Below are positions 24,944 to 38,150 of a DNA stretch of 64,000 nt, one piece after another. The notes beneath the pieces are model-generated. The model saw only the letters and a list, made by a program, of their open reading frames with translations, was not told the origin of the DNA and did no database searches. The position numbers and the translations under genes are program-made. Each line of letters starts with the position of its first letter. Within the stretch, counting starts at the first letter, position 1. Location of the stretch: contig JAFCIZ010000006.1 of assembly GCA_017871115.1 (NCBI GenBank), forward strand, positions 3,906,001-3,970,000. Direction: 5' to 3'. The DNA is from Cunninghamella blakesleeana (lineage: Eukaryota > Mucoromycota > Mucoromycetes > Mucorales > Cunninghamellaceae).

Positions 24944-26997
24944 ATGGATAAAGATCTCTATTCTTTAATAGGCGGTACACCTCCTATCGCTTTCACTAAA
25001 CCAACACATCTTTCAAAATGGAATACAAAGAAGCCAGCTGAACCTTGGTATACATATATATATATATATATATATATGTATAAGTGACCAATGATTTATG
25101 TAACCTATTTTCTTATACTTTTTTACATATATATGTATATTTTCTCTTAATATATAGGGTATGCAAACCTTTTTTACACCCTGCAAGAGGTGATTCGCTT
25201 GTATTAAATCATTGGGTCAAAGCTTCAGAACAAGACTCTGATGGTATTTATTATTTGTATTATTTATTATGTAACTAGACAAGTTTACTAATGCACTTTA
25301 TTAATTTATTTAGATTATCATTTTGCAAAGTTCAACCGTGTAGTAGATATAATAGAATATACTGATGAAGAATATGATAAATATCTGACCGGTAAATTAT
25401 ATTATATATTTAAGATACGTTAAAGCGAAATAAAAGGGATTAATAATTATAACAACATATCTATCTGCTTATATATAATAGATACGGATTGGAGTAAAGA
25501 AGAAACCAATTATTTATTCAAGTTATGCCAACAATATGATTTAAGATTTCCAGTTATAGCGGATCGCTTCGAATATGGAACCTCAGCACGTACCATGGAG
25601 GATCTTAAAGATAGATATTATTCAGTGAATCGAAAATTAATCAAAGTAAGAGGCGGATTAACGCATGAATACAATCCTCACGTAGATCGACAAACCTTAT
25701 TACAACAATACAGTTATGATAAAACTAAAGAAATAGAAAGAAAACAAGCATTATTAAAATTATATCAAAGAACAAAGGAAGAAATTGAAGAGGAAGAAAT
25801 CTTATTCTTGGAAGCTAAACGTATGGAAGAATATCAACAAGTTCTTACAACACAAAGAGATCAATTATATAGCACTCTTCATTTGGAACAAGCTCAACAA
25901 ATTCCTTCTACTCCTTTAACACCTATCCATACAACCTCTGCTGCTGCCGTTGCTGCTGCCGGCCATATCTCTCCTACAGCTGGTGCCGCATCAGCCTCTT
26001 CTCTATCAGGTTCTACTGGTAATGTGAATTTATCATCCCATGTTTCATCTTCTTCCACTGCTTCTCTATCTCATTTGAAATCACCTACTAGTAGTACGGC
26101 TTCTCATTCTAATCCTGGTGGCATTAGTATCGCTGGTGGAACAAGTGGATCACAAGATCAAAAGGTATCAAATTAATAATCATATAATAATAAAATAATA
26201 ATAATATTAATACTAGTAAAAGTAAAACTAATTGATGGTTTATTAATTTATTAATTTTAATTATTTAATATAGAAAAAGAAGAAAGATGAATCTGTTAAA
26301 AAGGCAAGAAGAATTTCTACTTCGTCATCTATGGAAGGTAAATACAAAATAAAAAATGATGTACAAATAATGAAAATAGTAGTCATATATTTTTACTCGC
26401 ATTCACCAATTTATATTTTATTTTAATGATATAGATTTATTACCTCCTCCACCCGAAAGAAAAGATAAATTAATTCCTGGTGTTATAGTTAGAAGTCAAA
26501 AATTACCTGGCGTCAAAGCAACAATGCAAGCAAAAGTATTACGAGCTATGGCTGATTTTGGAATTGGTAAATATTATGGATATTATAGCGAATATATATA
26601 TTAATAAAATAATAGCAAAAAATAATAAATAAAAAACCATATTAATAAAATAGCTCATTAATTAACTATATATATATATATATATATATACTTATAGGTC
26701 CACGACCAATCATGCCTACTCAAGAAGTATGTTACAAGTATGAACATTTACAAAATTCTGTCTTATATTTATTAGAAACAAAAAAATCTGCAGAAAAATT
26801 GAACATAGATACTAAAAATATTGGAAGGGTAAGTACTAATTTATATATGTATAATATTGGCGGTCAAAATAATAGAAATGATAGATAATAACATATTGTA
26901 AATGCGTTTTCTTTCCTTCTTTCTTTAGAAACATTCATTATCTGGATCATCGAATCCTAATCGACCTAATGGTGATCGTCGAAGAAAAATTGGATAA
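24944..26997 (+). CDS. SWC4: SWR1/NuA4 subunit SWC4 (DMAP1 family)
   Basis: Shared subunit of the SWR1 remodeller, which installs H2A.Z, and the NuA4 acetyltransferase, acting in the nucleus. The exons read MDKDLYSLIGG (24944-25047), a segment from 25158, then a SANT domain (DWSKEETNYLFKLCQQYDLR ... RTMEDLKDRYYSVNRKL), then a Glu/Lys/Gln-rich helix. A low-complexity Ala/Ser/Thr insertion of about 80 residues follows. The C-terminal DMAP1 domain contains GVIVRSQKLPGVKATMQAKV and a region with VLYLLETKKS. A basic tail, NGDRRRKIG, ends the protein at TAA 26995-26997. The N-terminus is shorter than human DMAP1, starting at the block corresponding to 'REVYALL', so an upstream exon may be missing. 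Ser/Ala insertion codons are GC-richer than the rest. Confidence 0.92.
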
Positions 26998-27564
26998 TTC
27001 TTTTTTTCTTTTTTATACATACTCCTATAATAGTTTCTTTTTTTGTATCATAGTTTTATTGAGGTTTTTTAATAATTACCTACATATCCTAATTTGACTT
27101 TTTTTTTTTAAGTTCAATAATTGCCATTATAAAATATTTTTCTCACCACTCGCTTATCACAAGATAATGATAATACTTTTTTATTTGTTTGTTACCTTTT
27201 ACATCACTGTGTATAATTATATATATATATAAAAGATTGGTATTTTATTTTAATCAATAAACTATATTTATTAATAAATTTAAACAAAATAAATAAGGAG
27301 GAAAATATAGAGTGGGGGCTATAATATAAAAAAGAAAATAATAAAGAAAAAAATGAACTATTTATAAATAAAAGAAATGAATAAAAAAAAATATAATAAA
27401 ATAAAAGATCAAATGAGTTATATATAATATATAAATATTTATGAAAAGAGGAAGGAGAGTACGTAAAGAAAAATATATATAATAAAAAAATAAAAATAAA
27501 AAAAATGGTTGTTGCGCATGTGTATATTTATAATGATTATTACTTAATTTTTTTTGAGGTTTGT
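26998..27564. other. Convergent 3' flanks of SWC4 and G6PD
   Basis: No gene. AT-rich with ATAAAA and AATAAA-like strings that may serve polyadenylation on both strands. Confidence 0.6.
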
Positions 27565-29426
27565 TTAGAGCTTGTTAGGTTGATGACTAATGGCCATAGA
27601 TTGTTTTGGCCAAGAATATGTAGAAGAAAGAGAACGATCATAGCCATATTTAGTCAAGAAGTCATTTAAAGAAGCAGGACCACGACTACCATATACATAG
27701 GTTTGTAAAGGTATATGTTGGGCAGGGTCATCAATAGCATGTAATAAAGGAGTAAAGATTTTCCAAGAAGCTTCCAATTCATCATCGCGTACAAAATTAG
27801 AATGATCGTTGCGTAAGACATCCAAAATAAGAGATTCGTAAGCATCAGGAATAGATAAATCGGTATAACGATCATGATAAGATAAATCCAAATCGGTTTG
27901 AATAGTTTGATAAGACAAGCCAGGTTGTTTAGTGTTGAATTTCATATAAACACTTTCATTAGGTTGAATTCGAATTACCAATTCATTACGGGTAGTATCA
28001 TCGTACAAGTTACCAGCGACACCTTTAAATTGAATACGAACTTCGACTTTAGCTTCATTTAAAGCTTTACCAGCCTTTAAAATAAAAGGTACATTTTCCC
28101 ATCGTTCATTATTGATATGAAGTGCTAAAGCTGCAAAAGTAGGTGTACGACTTTGTTTATTTTTCAATGATTCATCTTCTAAATACCCAGGCTTTCCATT
28201 TCCATCACCAACATATTGTCCTAAAAGAGCATCCTCTAATTGAATAGGTTCAATACATTTTAAAACCTTGACTTTTTCATCCCGAATGGCTTCACTATCA
28301 GTTGAGATGGGTCTTTCCATAGCAATAAGAGTCAAAACTTGTAATAAATGATTTTGCATGACATCACGAATAATTCCAAAATCGTCAAAATAACCACCGC
28401 GACCTTCAGTACCAAAAGGCTCCTTGAATGTGATTTGAACGTTATCAATAAATTGATGATGCCAGATATTACTAAATAAGATGTTGGCAAACCGTAAATT
28501 CATAACATTTTTCACCATTTCTTTACCCAAATAATGATCAATACGATAAATTTCATTTTCTTTAAATAAACTACCAAGTGCTTGACCTAAATGATTACTT
28601 GATTCTGTATCCCTTCCAAAAGGCTTTTCTACAATTAATCGATTGACACCTGTTGTACTATAAACATGGTGCTTGATGCCTTGAGCCACAGGAATAAAAA
28701 CAGATGGAGGTAAGGCCATATAAAATACACGATGAGCTTGTTGTACTTGTCTTTCCTTTTCACTTGATTCTAAATGCTGATTTAAAGCTATCCAAGAATC
28801 AGCTTGATCATATTGTCCCGATTGATAACTAGTGATATGGATAAATTGATTTAATAATTCCTTATCTTCATCAGTTGGGACTTTGATATATTGTGTCACT
28901 CTGTCAAGATATTGTTGATGAGTCATTTGTGTTCTTGCATAACCGACAATATGAGTATTGCTGGGTAAAAATCCATTTTTAAATAAACCAAATAATGCAG
29001 GGTATGTCTTTTTCTTTGCTAAATCACCAGATGCTCCCAATACTATAATTGAATATAAATAAAATAAAATAAAAATAAAAATAATAAAACAAGAATTAGA
29101 GTTTTTTCCTCTTTTAGTATTATATTTGATAACATAAATAATAAAGTAGAGTCTTTATCTATTTATTTATTTTTTTTCCCACACATAAATGTCTTTTTTT
29201 TATTATAAATAGTTATATACATATATAAAGTATGATACATATATACAAACATATACACATACACACATTTACACACATACAAATAAAAAAAAACTCTCCG
29301 CCTATTCTTCTTCGCGATTCCTTTTCGTATATGTATCAAATGAATTAACTTACCTACAATAGTCACCGAGCCATTTAGTTCTTTTTGCACCTGATCACGT
29401 ATTTGTTGAATGGCTGAAGAAGACAT
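27565..29426 (-). CDS. ZWF1: Glucose-6-phosphate 1-dehydrogenase
   Basis: Oxidises glucose-6-phosphate with NADP+ to 6-phosphogluconolactone in the cytosol, the first step of the oxidative pentose phosphate pathway. Exon 1 (29354-29426) and exon 2 (27565-29042) join in phase to 516 aa, close to the family's usual ~500. The nucleotide-binding fingerprint GASGDLAKKK lies at residues 27-36 and is completed across the exon junction. EKPFGRD is at about 163-169 and the active-site signature RIDHYLGKE at about 191-199, with the catalytic His present. There is no organelle signal. The single intron of about 311 nt is longer than most here. No lesions are seen. The neighbours are unrelated. Confidence 0.97.
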
Positions 29427-30975
29427 GTTTTAATAAAAAGTTGAATTGATTAACAAAAAAAGAGTAAAACTATTTATTGTTGGAAGAAAAAAAGAAAAAA
29501 GAGAGAGAAAAAAAGGAAGGAGAGAGAGAAAAAAAATTGGTCTTTTGAAAAAAAAAAAAAAAAATTCAAACAACAGTCCTACTTATTATTCATTGATTAT
29601 GAATACATTAAATAAAAAAGGGGGAGTAATGAGAAGACTAGCTTATTAAAAAAAAATGCTAACTGGCTTTTTTTTGTCATCTGACAATGAAAAAATTGAC
29701 ATATCAAATAAATTTACCCTTGCCGGTACGTAACATTTTATTGCGTAAAGTAATACAAAAAAGATTCTCTCCTCTTCTTCACCTTCTCTCTTTCCTCTCC
29801 CCCCATTTAAAAGAACTACTGTTTTATGTGTTATACATATTTTTAACTTTCTCACGAATTTTGTGTATTCAACCAATAAAATGGCTTACTTCGCTTACGT
29901 TGCTTGGTTGGGGGTTTTAAAGCAAAAATAAAGATAAAAGAGTTGAGATGATAAGCTAACCACTTAAAACATAGATCGATGTCCTCATTTTTTTATTTTA
30001 AAAAAAAAATGATGTTTTTTATATAAAAATATGTTCTTTTTTATTTATTCATATATTATATTTTTATTTTTTTAAAAATGAAAATAAAAGCCTTTATCAA
30101 CAATATATTCAAACTATTATCGTTAGTATTTTTCATTTTTCATACTATTTTTTTTTTTTTTGCATAATCCTATTTTTTAAAGTTATAGAGAGTAGTACTT
30201 GTCAAAAATAAATATAAAAAATAAAACAAACAAACCGGAGCTAATCTGCAACGCAAAAAAAATTAACCGTTATTAACCGAAAAATATTATTAATGGTAAA
30301 AAAAATAAAAGAGATTTTTTTAGCAGTAAGTTTGTATACATGATCATCTACGTATGTATGTCCCCAACAAAAAATAAAAACGAATTATTAAATACTGAAT
30401 TAAATTAAAAAAAAGCTTTAAATATTTATAATTCGTATTATTCCTTTTTTTATACATTTATTACGAATACCTTTATTTAAAGACAATTAATAATTATATA
30501 AAAAAAATTATGCTGACAACAATTCTGACTCTTAAAAATAATAAATAATGAATAATAAATAATTATAAAAACACATTCTCACTCTCATTCTTTAACCAGC
30601 ATACAACTCTATTCTCTCTTTTATTTTTATTTCTTTTTAAAAAATATAAAAAAATTGAATGATTCGAATCATTAATAAAAGTCATATGATAATTAGTTAT
30701 TATAACAAACTTTCTTTTTTGTATTTAAACTATAAACTTATCATTTTACCCATTTTAGAAATCCAATGATTATGTCAGTATATATATAAGTATGTATTTG
30801 TGTGTGAGAGTGAACAAATCATTTAAAATAATAAAAATAATATGTATAAGCTTTTTGTTTTATTTACATAACATTTATATAATTCTTTTATTATTGTTTT
30901 CATCATTAGCTCTTTTTTTTATTTATGTATTTTTAATATTATATATATCTAAAAAATATATAGAGCAATATAGCT
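29427..30975. other. Gene-free interval upstream of G6PD
   Basis: A 1.5-kb stretch without a supported gene. It contains purine-rich tracts near 29480-29560, a slightly GC-richer segment at 29700-29920 that may be the G6PD promoter (including CCAATAAAATGG at about 29873), and AT-only DNA to 30975. Open stretches on both strands at 29650-29920 have no domain, splice link or conservation signal visible. Confidence 0.5.
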
Positions 30976-32021
30976 TTAAATTCTTAAACCCCATATTTCT
31001 AATTCAATACAATTAAAATCTTGTTGATCAACTAATGGTTCATTATTAAAAGTAGGGCACGATGCGCTATATCCTTTATCCAGATCTGAATTTATCCATA
31101 AACCAAATTTACCATCACTATATATAAAACATTATACATAATATATGTATATATATGTATAAATCATCTTATCATCATCGTCATTATTCTTGCTCTTGTT
31201 TAAAAAGATTCATGCATTTTTATATTTATTTCTTTCATTCTTACCCTCCGCCAATAGCTATAAATTCGCTTTCTGAAAGAATCATGTATTCATTTCTACC
31301 TGTCCAAGGATAAACTTTTAATCCGCCATTTGTTGCACGCCATAAAAAGCTAGATATAATATAAGAAAATAAAAAATAAAAAGCAAATATAAGCATAAAT
31401 AAGTCCAATCATTCGTCATTACTCTCATTTTTTTTATCATTCGTTCATTCATTTTCTATATGTATATGTATGTATTTACCATTCTCCTGTTCCATAATAA
31501 TGAGTTACTGGTTTTAAAGATTCATTTAAAAAAGCACCAAATACCTATATAATCGACATATAATAAATACATATGTAAATATTCATAAATCTTCTTTTTG
31601 CATTTTTTTGCCCTTTTTATATAAGTTGTTATTCTTTACTTTTTTTTTTTACTATTATTTTATTACCTGATCATTTGCGTCTTTAATACAAAGTATGCAT
31701 GGCCCTTTGTTATTTTTTACTAAACGATATAATGTTGTTAAACTAATACCATGTTGATCTAAACTATATAACAATGCCCATTTTTTCGAAAATCGGAACC
31801 TTTGAGGTAAAAATGGCCGAATCTACGCAAAAAAGCAAAATAAAAACAAAATAATTAAGTAAAAAATAATATTATTATCATCATTACCAATACCATTATC
31901 TTTTTAATTTTTATTATTACTATTATATATATATATATATAATATTTACTTTATCGGCTAGGGTATCAGTAAGAACGGGTGTTGTATCTGACCGTCGTTC
32001 AATTAGTTGTACTTTATCCAT
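30976..32021 (-). CDS. OXR1: TLDc-domain protein, OXR1 type
   Basis: Five exons starting at 32021 encode about 179 aa made almost entirely of a TLDc domain, as in fungal Oxr1, a protein linked to oxidative-stress resistance and to V-ATPase regulation. Visible family hallmarks are the helix with [63 protein letters not shown] followed by [16 protein letters not shown], and the terminal [10 protein letters not shown]. Exon junctions fall at typical GT-AG sites. There is no LysM domain or other extension, so this is the short form. The stop TAA is at 30976-30978. Confidence 0.92.
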
Positions 32022-32203
32022 AGTATATATTTATCATAAAAAAAATTAGTGAATATATTTATACTTTCTTCTTTCTTCTTTCTTTAAAATAAAATAAAAA
32101 AACAGGGCTATTTATCAATAACCTAGACAAATATATAATAATATATAATAATAAAAAAAATAAGTACGAAAAACTAATAACGAAATATAAATATGATTTC
32201 TCA

Positions 32204-32246
<43 letters not shown>

Positions 32247-32840
32247 TACTATAAGATGGTTGGAACAGTAAATTAAGAATAGTTACTAATTATATATATA
32301 TAATATAATAATTAAAATAAGAAAGTTTCTTCATAAATGAAATATATATTATTATAATACATGCCAAGCATATTTAAAGAATACCATTGTTTTCTTTGGT
32401 TTATGATTACTATTGATCTTTTTTATGTAAATACCTGCTTCTTCTAGTAAAAAAACGAAAGAAAGAGAAAGAAAAAAATGGTAAAATAATGTAAGAATAT
32501 AGTTAATTCTATTGGGGTAAATATGTTTCTCTTTATAATAACGATGATAATATTAAGTAAAAAGAAAGAGAAAAAGGAAAAAAAGGAAAAGAAGCAGAAA
32601 AAAAAAAAAAAAATCTGTGCTTAAAAAAAAAGCGAGCCATGCTTTATGTAAAGCTTTAAAAAAAATTTACTTTCTTAAAGGAAAAAATAGATAAGAGATT
32701 TCATATTATATATATAAAACAACAAATAAACAGAATTTACATTGAAATACAAGAATTTATTTCATATATATTATTTGTATAGCATTAGCTTTATACAATA
32801 ACACCTATTCTTTTATTAGTATTATTATTATTATTATTAT
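32022..32840. other. Intergenic with long TTA microsatellite
   Basis: Upstream of OXR1 on the minus strand. A (TTA)n tract covers about 32205-32247. Purine-rich runs (GAAAGAGAAAG, GGAAAAAAAGG) occur at 32455-32610. No coding signal. Confidence 0.55.
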
Positions 32841-33438
32841 TTAATCATCATTTTTCCAATCTGAAGTAATAACGGTTTCTTTTACAGCATCAATTTTAAA
32901 ATAATAATATTCAGATTTACTACCAAGGTAATAAACAAAATAAAAAGGTGGTAAATTAGAATTTGTATCAACTTTACTATCCATAACAGGACCTAAAGAA
33001 ATAACATATAACAATATACCATGATAACAATGAATGTTGATTATGTTAGTTTTATATAATAAAAAAACATCGATTAACAATATAGTCTATTTTGTTATCA
33101 TTATTTTTACCTGGTAATAAAGAAGCCGTTTTAACGTCTTTTTGAAGAACTGGCGTTAATTCGTCGGGTTTACCGAGAACTGTTAAAATATCAGCGGCTG
33201 CAATACCTGGTAAACCTAATTGTTCCACAATTTTCTATTTGATAAATGAGTTAATAAAGCGCTTTATAAATATAATGAAAAAGCATATTTTTTTTATTAT
33301 TTTATATTTTTTATTAAAATAAACACTTACAGTCAAAAGTTCTTTTTTTTCTTGTCTTTCCTTTTCATCTAATTGTAATCCTTTATTTTTATATTTTTGA
33401 TATTCTTGTCCTAAAGTATAAAGACCAGTATCTGCCAT
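32841..33438 (-). CDS. Conserved-looking 127-aa protein of unknown function
   Basis: Three exons (33331-33438, 33111-33234, 32841-32992) join in phase to exactly 127 aa, with donors GTAAGT, GTAAAA and acceptors ATAG, TTTAG. The N-terminal third is a charged helix (LQLDEKERQEKKELL). The middle contains GLPGIAAADILTVLGKPDEL. The C-terminal half is beta-rich and aromatic (PPFYFVYYLG, SEYYYFKID). There is no signal peptide or membrane segment. The 'LGKPDE ... YYLG ... YYFKID' arrangement recalls small BamE/SmpA-like folds, but this is only a resemblance. No function is assigned. Confidence 0.75.
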
Positions 33439-34123
33439 TATGCCGCTGTTGTTATTATATTAAAAAGTTTCTTGAAATAAAATAATACGGGTAGTATATA
33501 AATATATATATTTGATATAGTTTTAAAAAAAAAAAAAAAAAAGATAGAAAAAAGAGGAAAAGAAATGGAAAAAGAAAAAAAAATATAGAATTTTAGAAAC
33601 AAAAAAGTGGATCTAATGTACGTCATGCATATTAAAATACCGCCTTTTTTTTTTTCTTTTTTCGCATAAATCAACACGGGTATTTAAAAAAGTAATGTAC
33701 TTTTATTATGGTGTTTAATAGCTTGGTAAAAAAAAAAAAAAAAAAATGGCCCATGCTGTTTTATACTATCTCGTTTAAAAAAAGTTCTTTAGATAATCAA
33801 AAAATTATATCATATATAAATATTCATTTTTTCAATTTTTTTTTTTTCATAACCTTTTTGTTGTATACTTTATAATTAGTAAATAGTAAAAACTTTGATA
33901 AACAGATAAATTTTATATGTTCACTACTTCAATACTTGAAAACAAATAATAAAAAAAAGAATAGAATGGCTATATATTAAATTTATTTCCCATCATGATC
34001 ATCAATATATTAAATAAAAATAAAAAACGACATTATATTAATTTTATTTTAACAATAGTAAATATATTCATAATCCATCTATTTTACAACATGTCTTTTA
34101 CTTTTTTCCCTCTTTCTTATTTT
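33439..34123. other. Intergenic
   Basis: Nothing coding. It includes purine-rich and poly-A runs (33524-33541, 33728-33745), and ends 3' of the 5'-nucleotidase gene. Confidence 0.55.
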
Positions 34124-36935
34124 CTAATTTAAATCTAATTGTACTAATCTATTTTGTACCACAGGTCCAATACTTGCCCATCGTTTTGTCCAAGATTCGT
34201 GCTGTTTTTGTTTAATATCCACCTCATCCGTAGCACTGTTATTATTATTTTTATTATTATTTTGCCAGTCATATAATTTATCTTGAGTATCTTCATCATC
34301 GGCATCTTCCTCTTCTTCTGACCTAATACAAGAAGGATGGCCTAATTGAGCGCCATCCAAAGCATCCATGATTCCATCATTTAAACAATGCCATTTGGCT
34401 CGCATTTCAATTTCATGAGATAAATAAGTTTGACATTCTTCTGAACTAGGACAATCACAGGAACGTCCATCTAACGGATGATTGTGGGCTTGGATTTTTA
34501 ATGCTTCCTTTCGCCAGTGCCTTGCAATAGAAGCTACTAAATGATCTACATGTTCTTTTCTTGTCTTTTCATTATCGTGGGCATTACAAACATCGTTTTT
34601 ATTTCTGGTTTCACTATCTTGATGATGTTTTACAAAATGCTCTCTAAAATATAAATATAAAAAGAAAAAATAAATGGATATCGGTAAATTAATACAAATA
34701 AAGTATTACATATATATACTTTTTTGTTGATACATATAATCATATATATAGTTACCTAAAAGCATTAATATATTTAAGACCAAGGAAGAACTTTCTAAAA
34801 ATTGTACTGATAAAGACACCATTTTCTGCATCCACAATGTATTTATCAGGAGAAGATTTCAAAGCTGTATAACCATCATACCCTAATGTCATATAATTTC
34901 TTGCAGCGACAACATATTCTTTGTTTAAATCCAAAGGTACCATATTTTCTTGTTGATATCTTCTAAAAAGTTCATTTTGATCAGGTAAAATGGAATGGTC
35001 TCTATGTTTCACTGAACGATTTGGTGGTTTTTGTACACACCAAATGCTTTCAACACGTTGGCCAGGAGGTCTTGTAGCATACCAATTAATTTTCATACCA
35101 GCCACTTGAGGAAACCTTCCTTCTTGAGCAGGAAAAGTAGATAATCCATTTTCAATTGCATCCCAAATTTGTTGACCTTTTAATCTAAGTACTACAACAG
35201 GATCTTGAAAGGGGAAAGCTGTCATGATATTGCCTAAAGTTATGGGGCCAACATCAAATATACTATCGTTACGAATGGTACCTCCACAACCAAGCGCAAT
35301 GTCTACAGGTGGGTCCAAAGAGGAATAATATACTAACATCAAATCGGCCATCAGGTTACCTAAATTAGTTTCTTGGGTACGTACTTTCATACTTCTGCCT
35401 TCCAATGGTACTGTGGTATACCCAACTGCCCTATCCATTTTTGATGATACTAATTTTGCTACTTCTGATACTACCTTTTCCATTTCTTCATCCACTTGTA
35501 CATCTGAGGTTACAGTTTTACGTTCAGCTATTTATATATAATAATAATAATAATAATGAATCTTACTGTATCTTTTTTTTTACATTCTTTTATACCTAAA
35601 TATATTTATTTTTATTATATATTTTTTACCTGTCATAGATTGGATAAATTTTTTCCCTTGATCATCAGTTTCAATATTTAATTTTAATGCACCAAATTCA
35701 CGAAAATCAGTTCCACTTTTTACAACATGTATACGACTTGTATCTTGAATATTAGCTTCAGGATCAAACCCAACATCTTTAAGGTTTTCTTCTCTAGTCC
35801 AATGTTCACCAATAATATCTATGGATTTTGACATATAAACAAAATGATCATGACTAATTGTATATAGATAATATTAAAAAAATGGAAAAAGAATGTATGA
35901 GTATATATTAGTAAAAATAACACATATATTGGTTCTCCGTTTATAATTATATTTTATTTTTAATTTACCCGCCTAAAACCAAGTCAACTGAATCTTGACA
36001 TGACTGCGCCAATTTAATATCATTAGGTACTCTCATATGAGTCAATGCGATTACCAAGTCTACTTTATAAGGCCCATTAGGATCTCGTAACATGGTTGAT
36101 AATTTATTAGCTACTTCAACAAAATCATGATATATTAAATCGGTTGGAAATCTAAATAATATAGAATGATAAATAAATAAATATATATACATGAATCATA
36201 TATAAAATAAAATACATGTATTTCTAAAACAAATAAATAAATAACGATATTATTTATTTATATACTTACGAAGGAATTGTTTGGATCCATTCTCTAAAGA
36301 AAAAGAAAAATAAATAGAAAAATTATCAATATCTAATAACCTATTTCTTTTTTATATGTCTATTAATATATATAATACCTATTTTACTTACTTTTCTACT
36401 AGACCAATCACACCAATATTTAAACCGGAAGGATGATCATTGATAACATGCCACTGTTTGATGGGATCAGGGCTAGAACCATCGGCGTACAAAACATTCG
36501 AGAACAACCAAGGAAAGTTTGTATTATTTATTAATTTTCTTAACTGAGGTACGCCAAAGTCAAAGTCATGGTTTCCAACACAAGCAACATCAATATTTAA
36601 CTGATTCAATACCTTTGTACTAAAAATAAATATAAAAACAGATAGCAATAAAAATAATATGAATAATAAATTGATATAGCACGTGTTTTATAATTATATA
36701 CATATATGCATCTATATACTATAACTTACATATGAATACCTCTTGTAATAGAAGATTCTAAACAAGGATTAAAAGCATCACCTGAAAATAATAATAAAGG
36801 ATTATCCAGTTCTTTTCTAGCTTGTTTAATAACTGTTGCAAAACGTGAAGCACCGCCTACAGGTTCATCTTTTGTTGGAGATACATGATAAACATCATTA
36901 AAGTGTAATATATTTAATTGTGTTGTTTTTGTCAT
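34124..36935 (-). CDS. 5'-nucleotidase family metallophosphoesterase, cytosolic type
   Basis: Hydrolyses nucleoside monophosphates or related phosphoesters with two metal ions. Multi-exon, over 600 aa. I start at ATG 36935 (MTKTTQLNILHFNDVYH), because upstream codons lack an ATG; this leaves no signal peptide, so the protein is probably cytosolic. Metal-binding motifs appear in order: HFNDVYH, LLLFSGDAF, CVGNHDFDFG, ALTHMR and LGGHDH, the last completed across an exon junction. The C-terminal substrate-binding domain has TNLGNLMADLM, GCGGTIRNDS and YVVAARNYMTLGYDGYTAL. A Cys/His-rich extension (SCDCPSSEEC) and an acidic, Asn-rich tail follow the catalytic part. The small 127-aa gene lies downstream on the same strand but is separately promoted. 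Confidence 0.9.
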
Positions 36936-38150
36936 TATTTTTAAATAAAAGGAAAAAAATAGTAAAGAGTGGGGGAGAAGGAAAAGGGAATGGAAAATAT
37001 TAAAAAAAGGAAATTTACCCAAATTTATATCCCGGATCGTTGAATTTGAATTTTATTTTTACGTCCATAAAAAAAAGCTGGTTCGATTTTCTTTTTTTTA
37101 TACACTATATATTTATTATTATTATAATACCAATATACGTTTTTTTATTATAATTCTTTTTACTATATATAGTTAAAAAGAACTTGGATGTAACTATTAT
37201 AACGTCGAAGAAAAAAAAAACCATTTTTTTTATTTATATATTCTTTCAATAATAAAATGACACCACTACTTCATTTTTTATTATTTTTTAAACATATTGA
37301 TTTTTTATACTTGATACCCTAGTAATTTCTTTTAATAATTATTCCAAAAAGTAGTAAATTATAGCTGAAAACTCGTGTACATGTATATGCGTTCAATTTT
37401 TTTAAAATAATGATAATAATAATATGCATGCATTTTTACTATACTGTATAAATTGATTATACATAGGAAATAGCATTTGATTGTTATGGCATATACATGA
37501 TACTTATATAGTATTAACATCTTATTTACTATTTTATTATAATGTATATCATACATAATTTCATTTAAGCTGAAAATTATTATTATTTTAATTATATAAA
37601 AAAATATTATTATTGTTATTAAAAAATATAGGACAAAAAAGGAAATTGATTATAAAGTTTTTTAGGGATCATAGGTACATAATTAATGCTAGTTTTTTCT
37701 TTAAAAAAAAACTGTTTTCAATAATAAGATACAACACATAAATTTTAATTTATTACTGTTATTATTATTGATCATCATTCTTTGAAAACAAAATATATAA
37801 AAGTTAATTAAAAAATGACGAAATACAATACATTTTTATGATTTAACTAATGAACATATTTTACTATATATTAAATATATAATCTCCCTTTGAGGTTTGA
37901 TAAGCATTTTAGTATAAACAAAACTCCGATATTCCTAAGCGGGAAACTATAATCACTGCTTTTATAACCTTAAAAAATAAAAAAAAGGGGAAGAGGTGAT
38001 GATATAATTTTTATGCTTAAAAGAAATAAAAAACTCTCTCCATCTTTTCTCTTCTTCTTTTCATTTTTTCTTTTTCAATTTTTATTTTAATTATCATTAT
38101 TACTATTATTAACACCATTGTTATAAAATATATATAGTAAATAAATAAGA
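36936..38150. other. Divergent promoter interval
   Basis: Lies between the 5'-nucleotidase start (minus) and the four-TM gene start (plus), so it probably carries both promoters. AT-rich, with a CT-rich leader at about 38030-38090 just before the plus-strand ATG. No gene is seen. Confidence 0.55.

Noticed and set aside
29446..29649. Lys/Arg-rich plus-strand frame
   Set aside because: Follows a purine-rich tract upstream of G6PD; low complexity and no homologous feature.
29687..29920. Hydrophobic plus-strand frame in the G6PD promoter
   Set aside because: Overlaps an antisense frame of similar length and has no conserved motif; likely promoter DNA.
32205..32247. Regular short repeats as a possible CRISPR-like array
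   Set aside because: It is a plain TTA microsatellite without spacers, in a eukaryotic genome.
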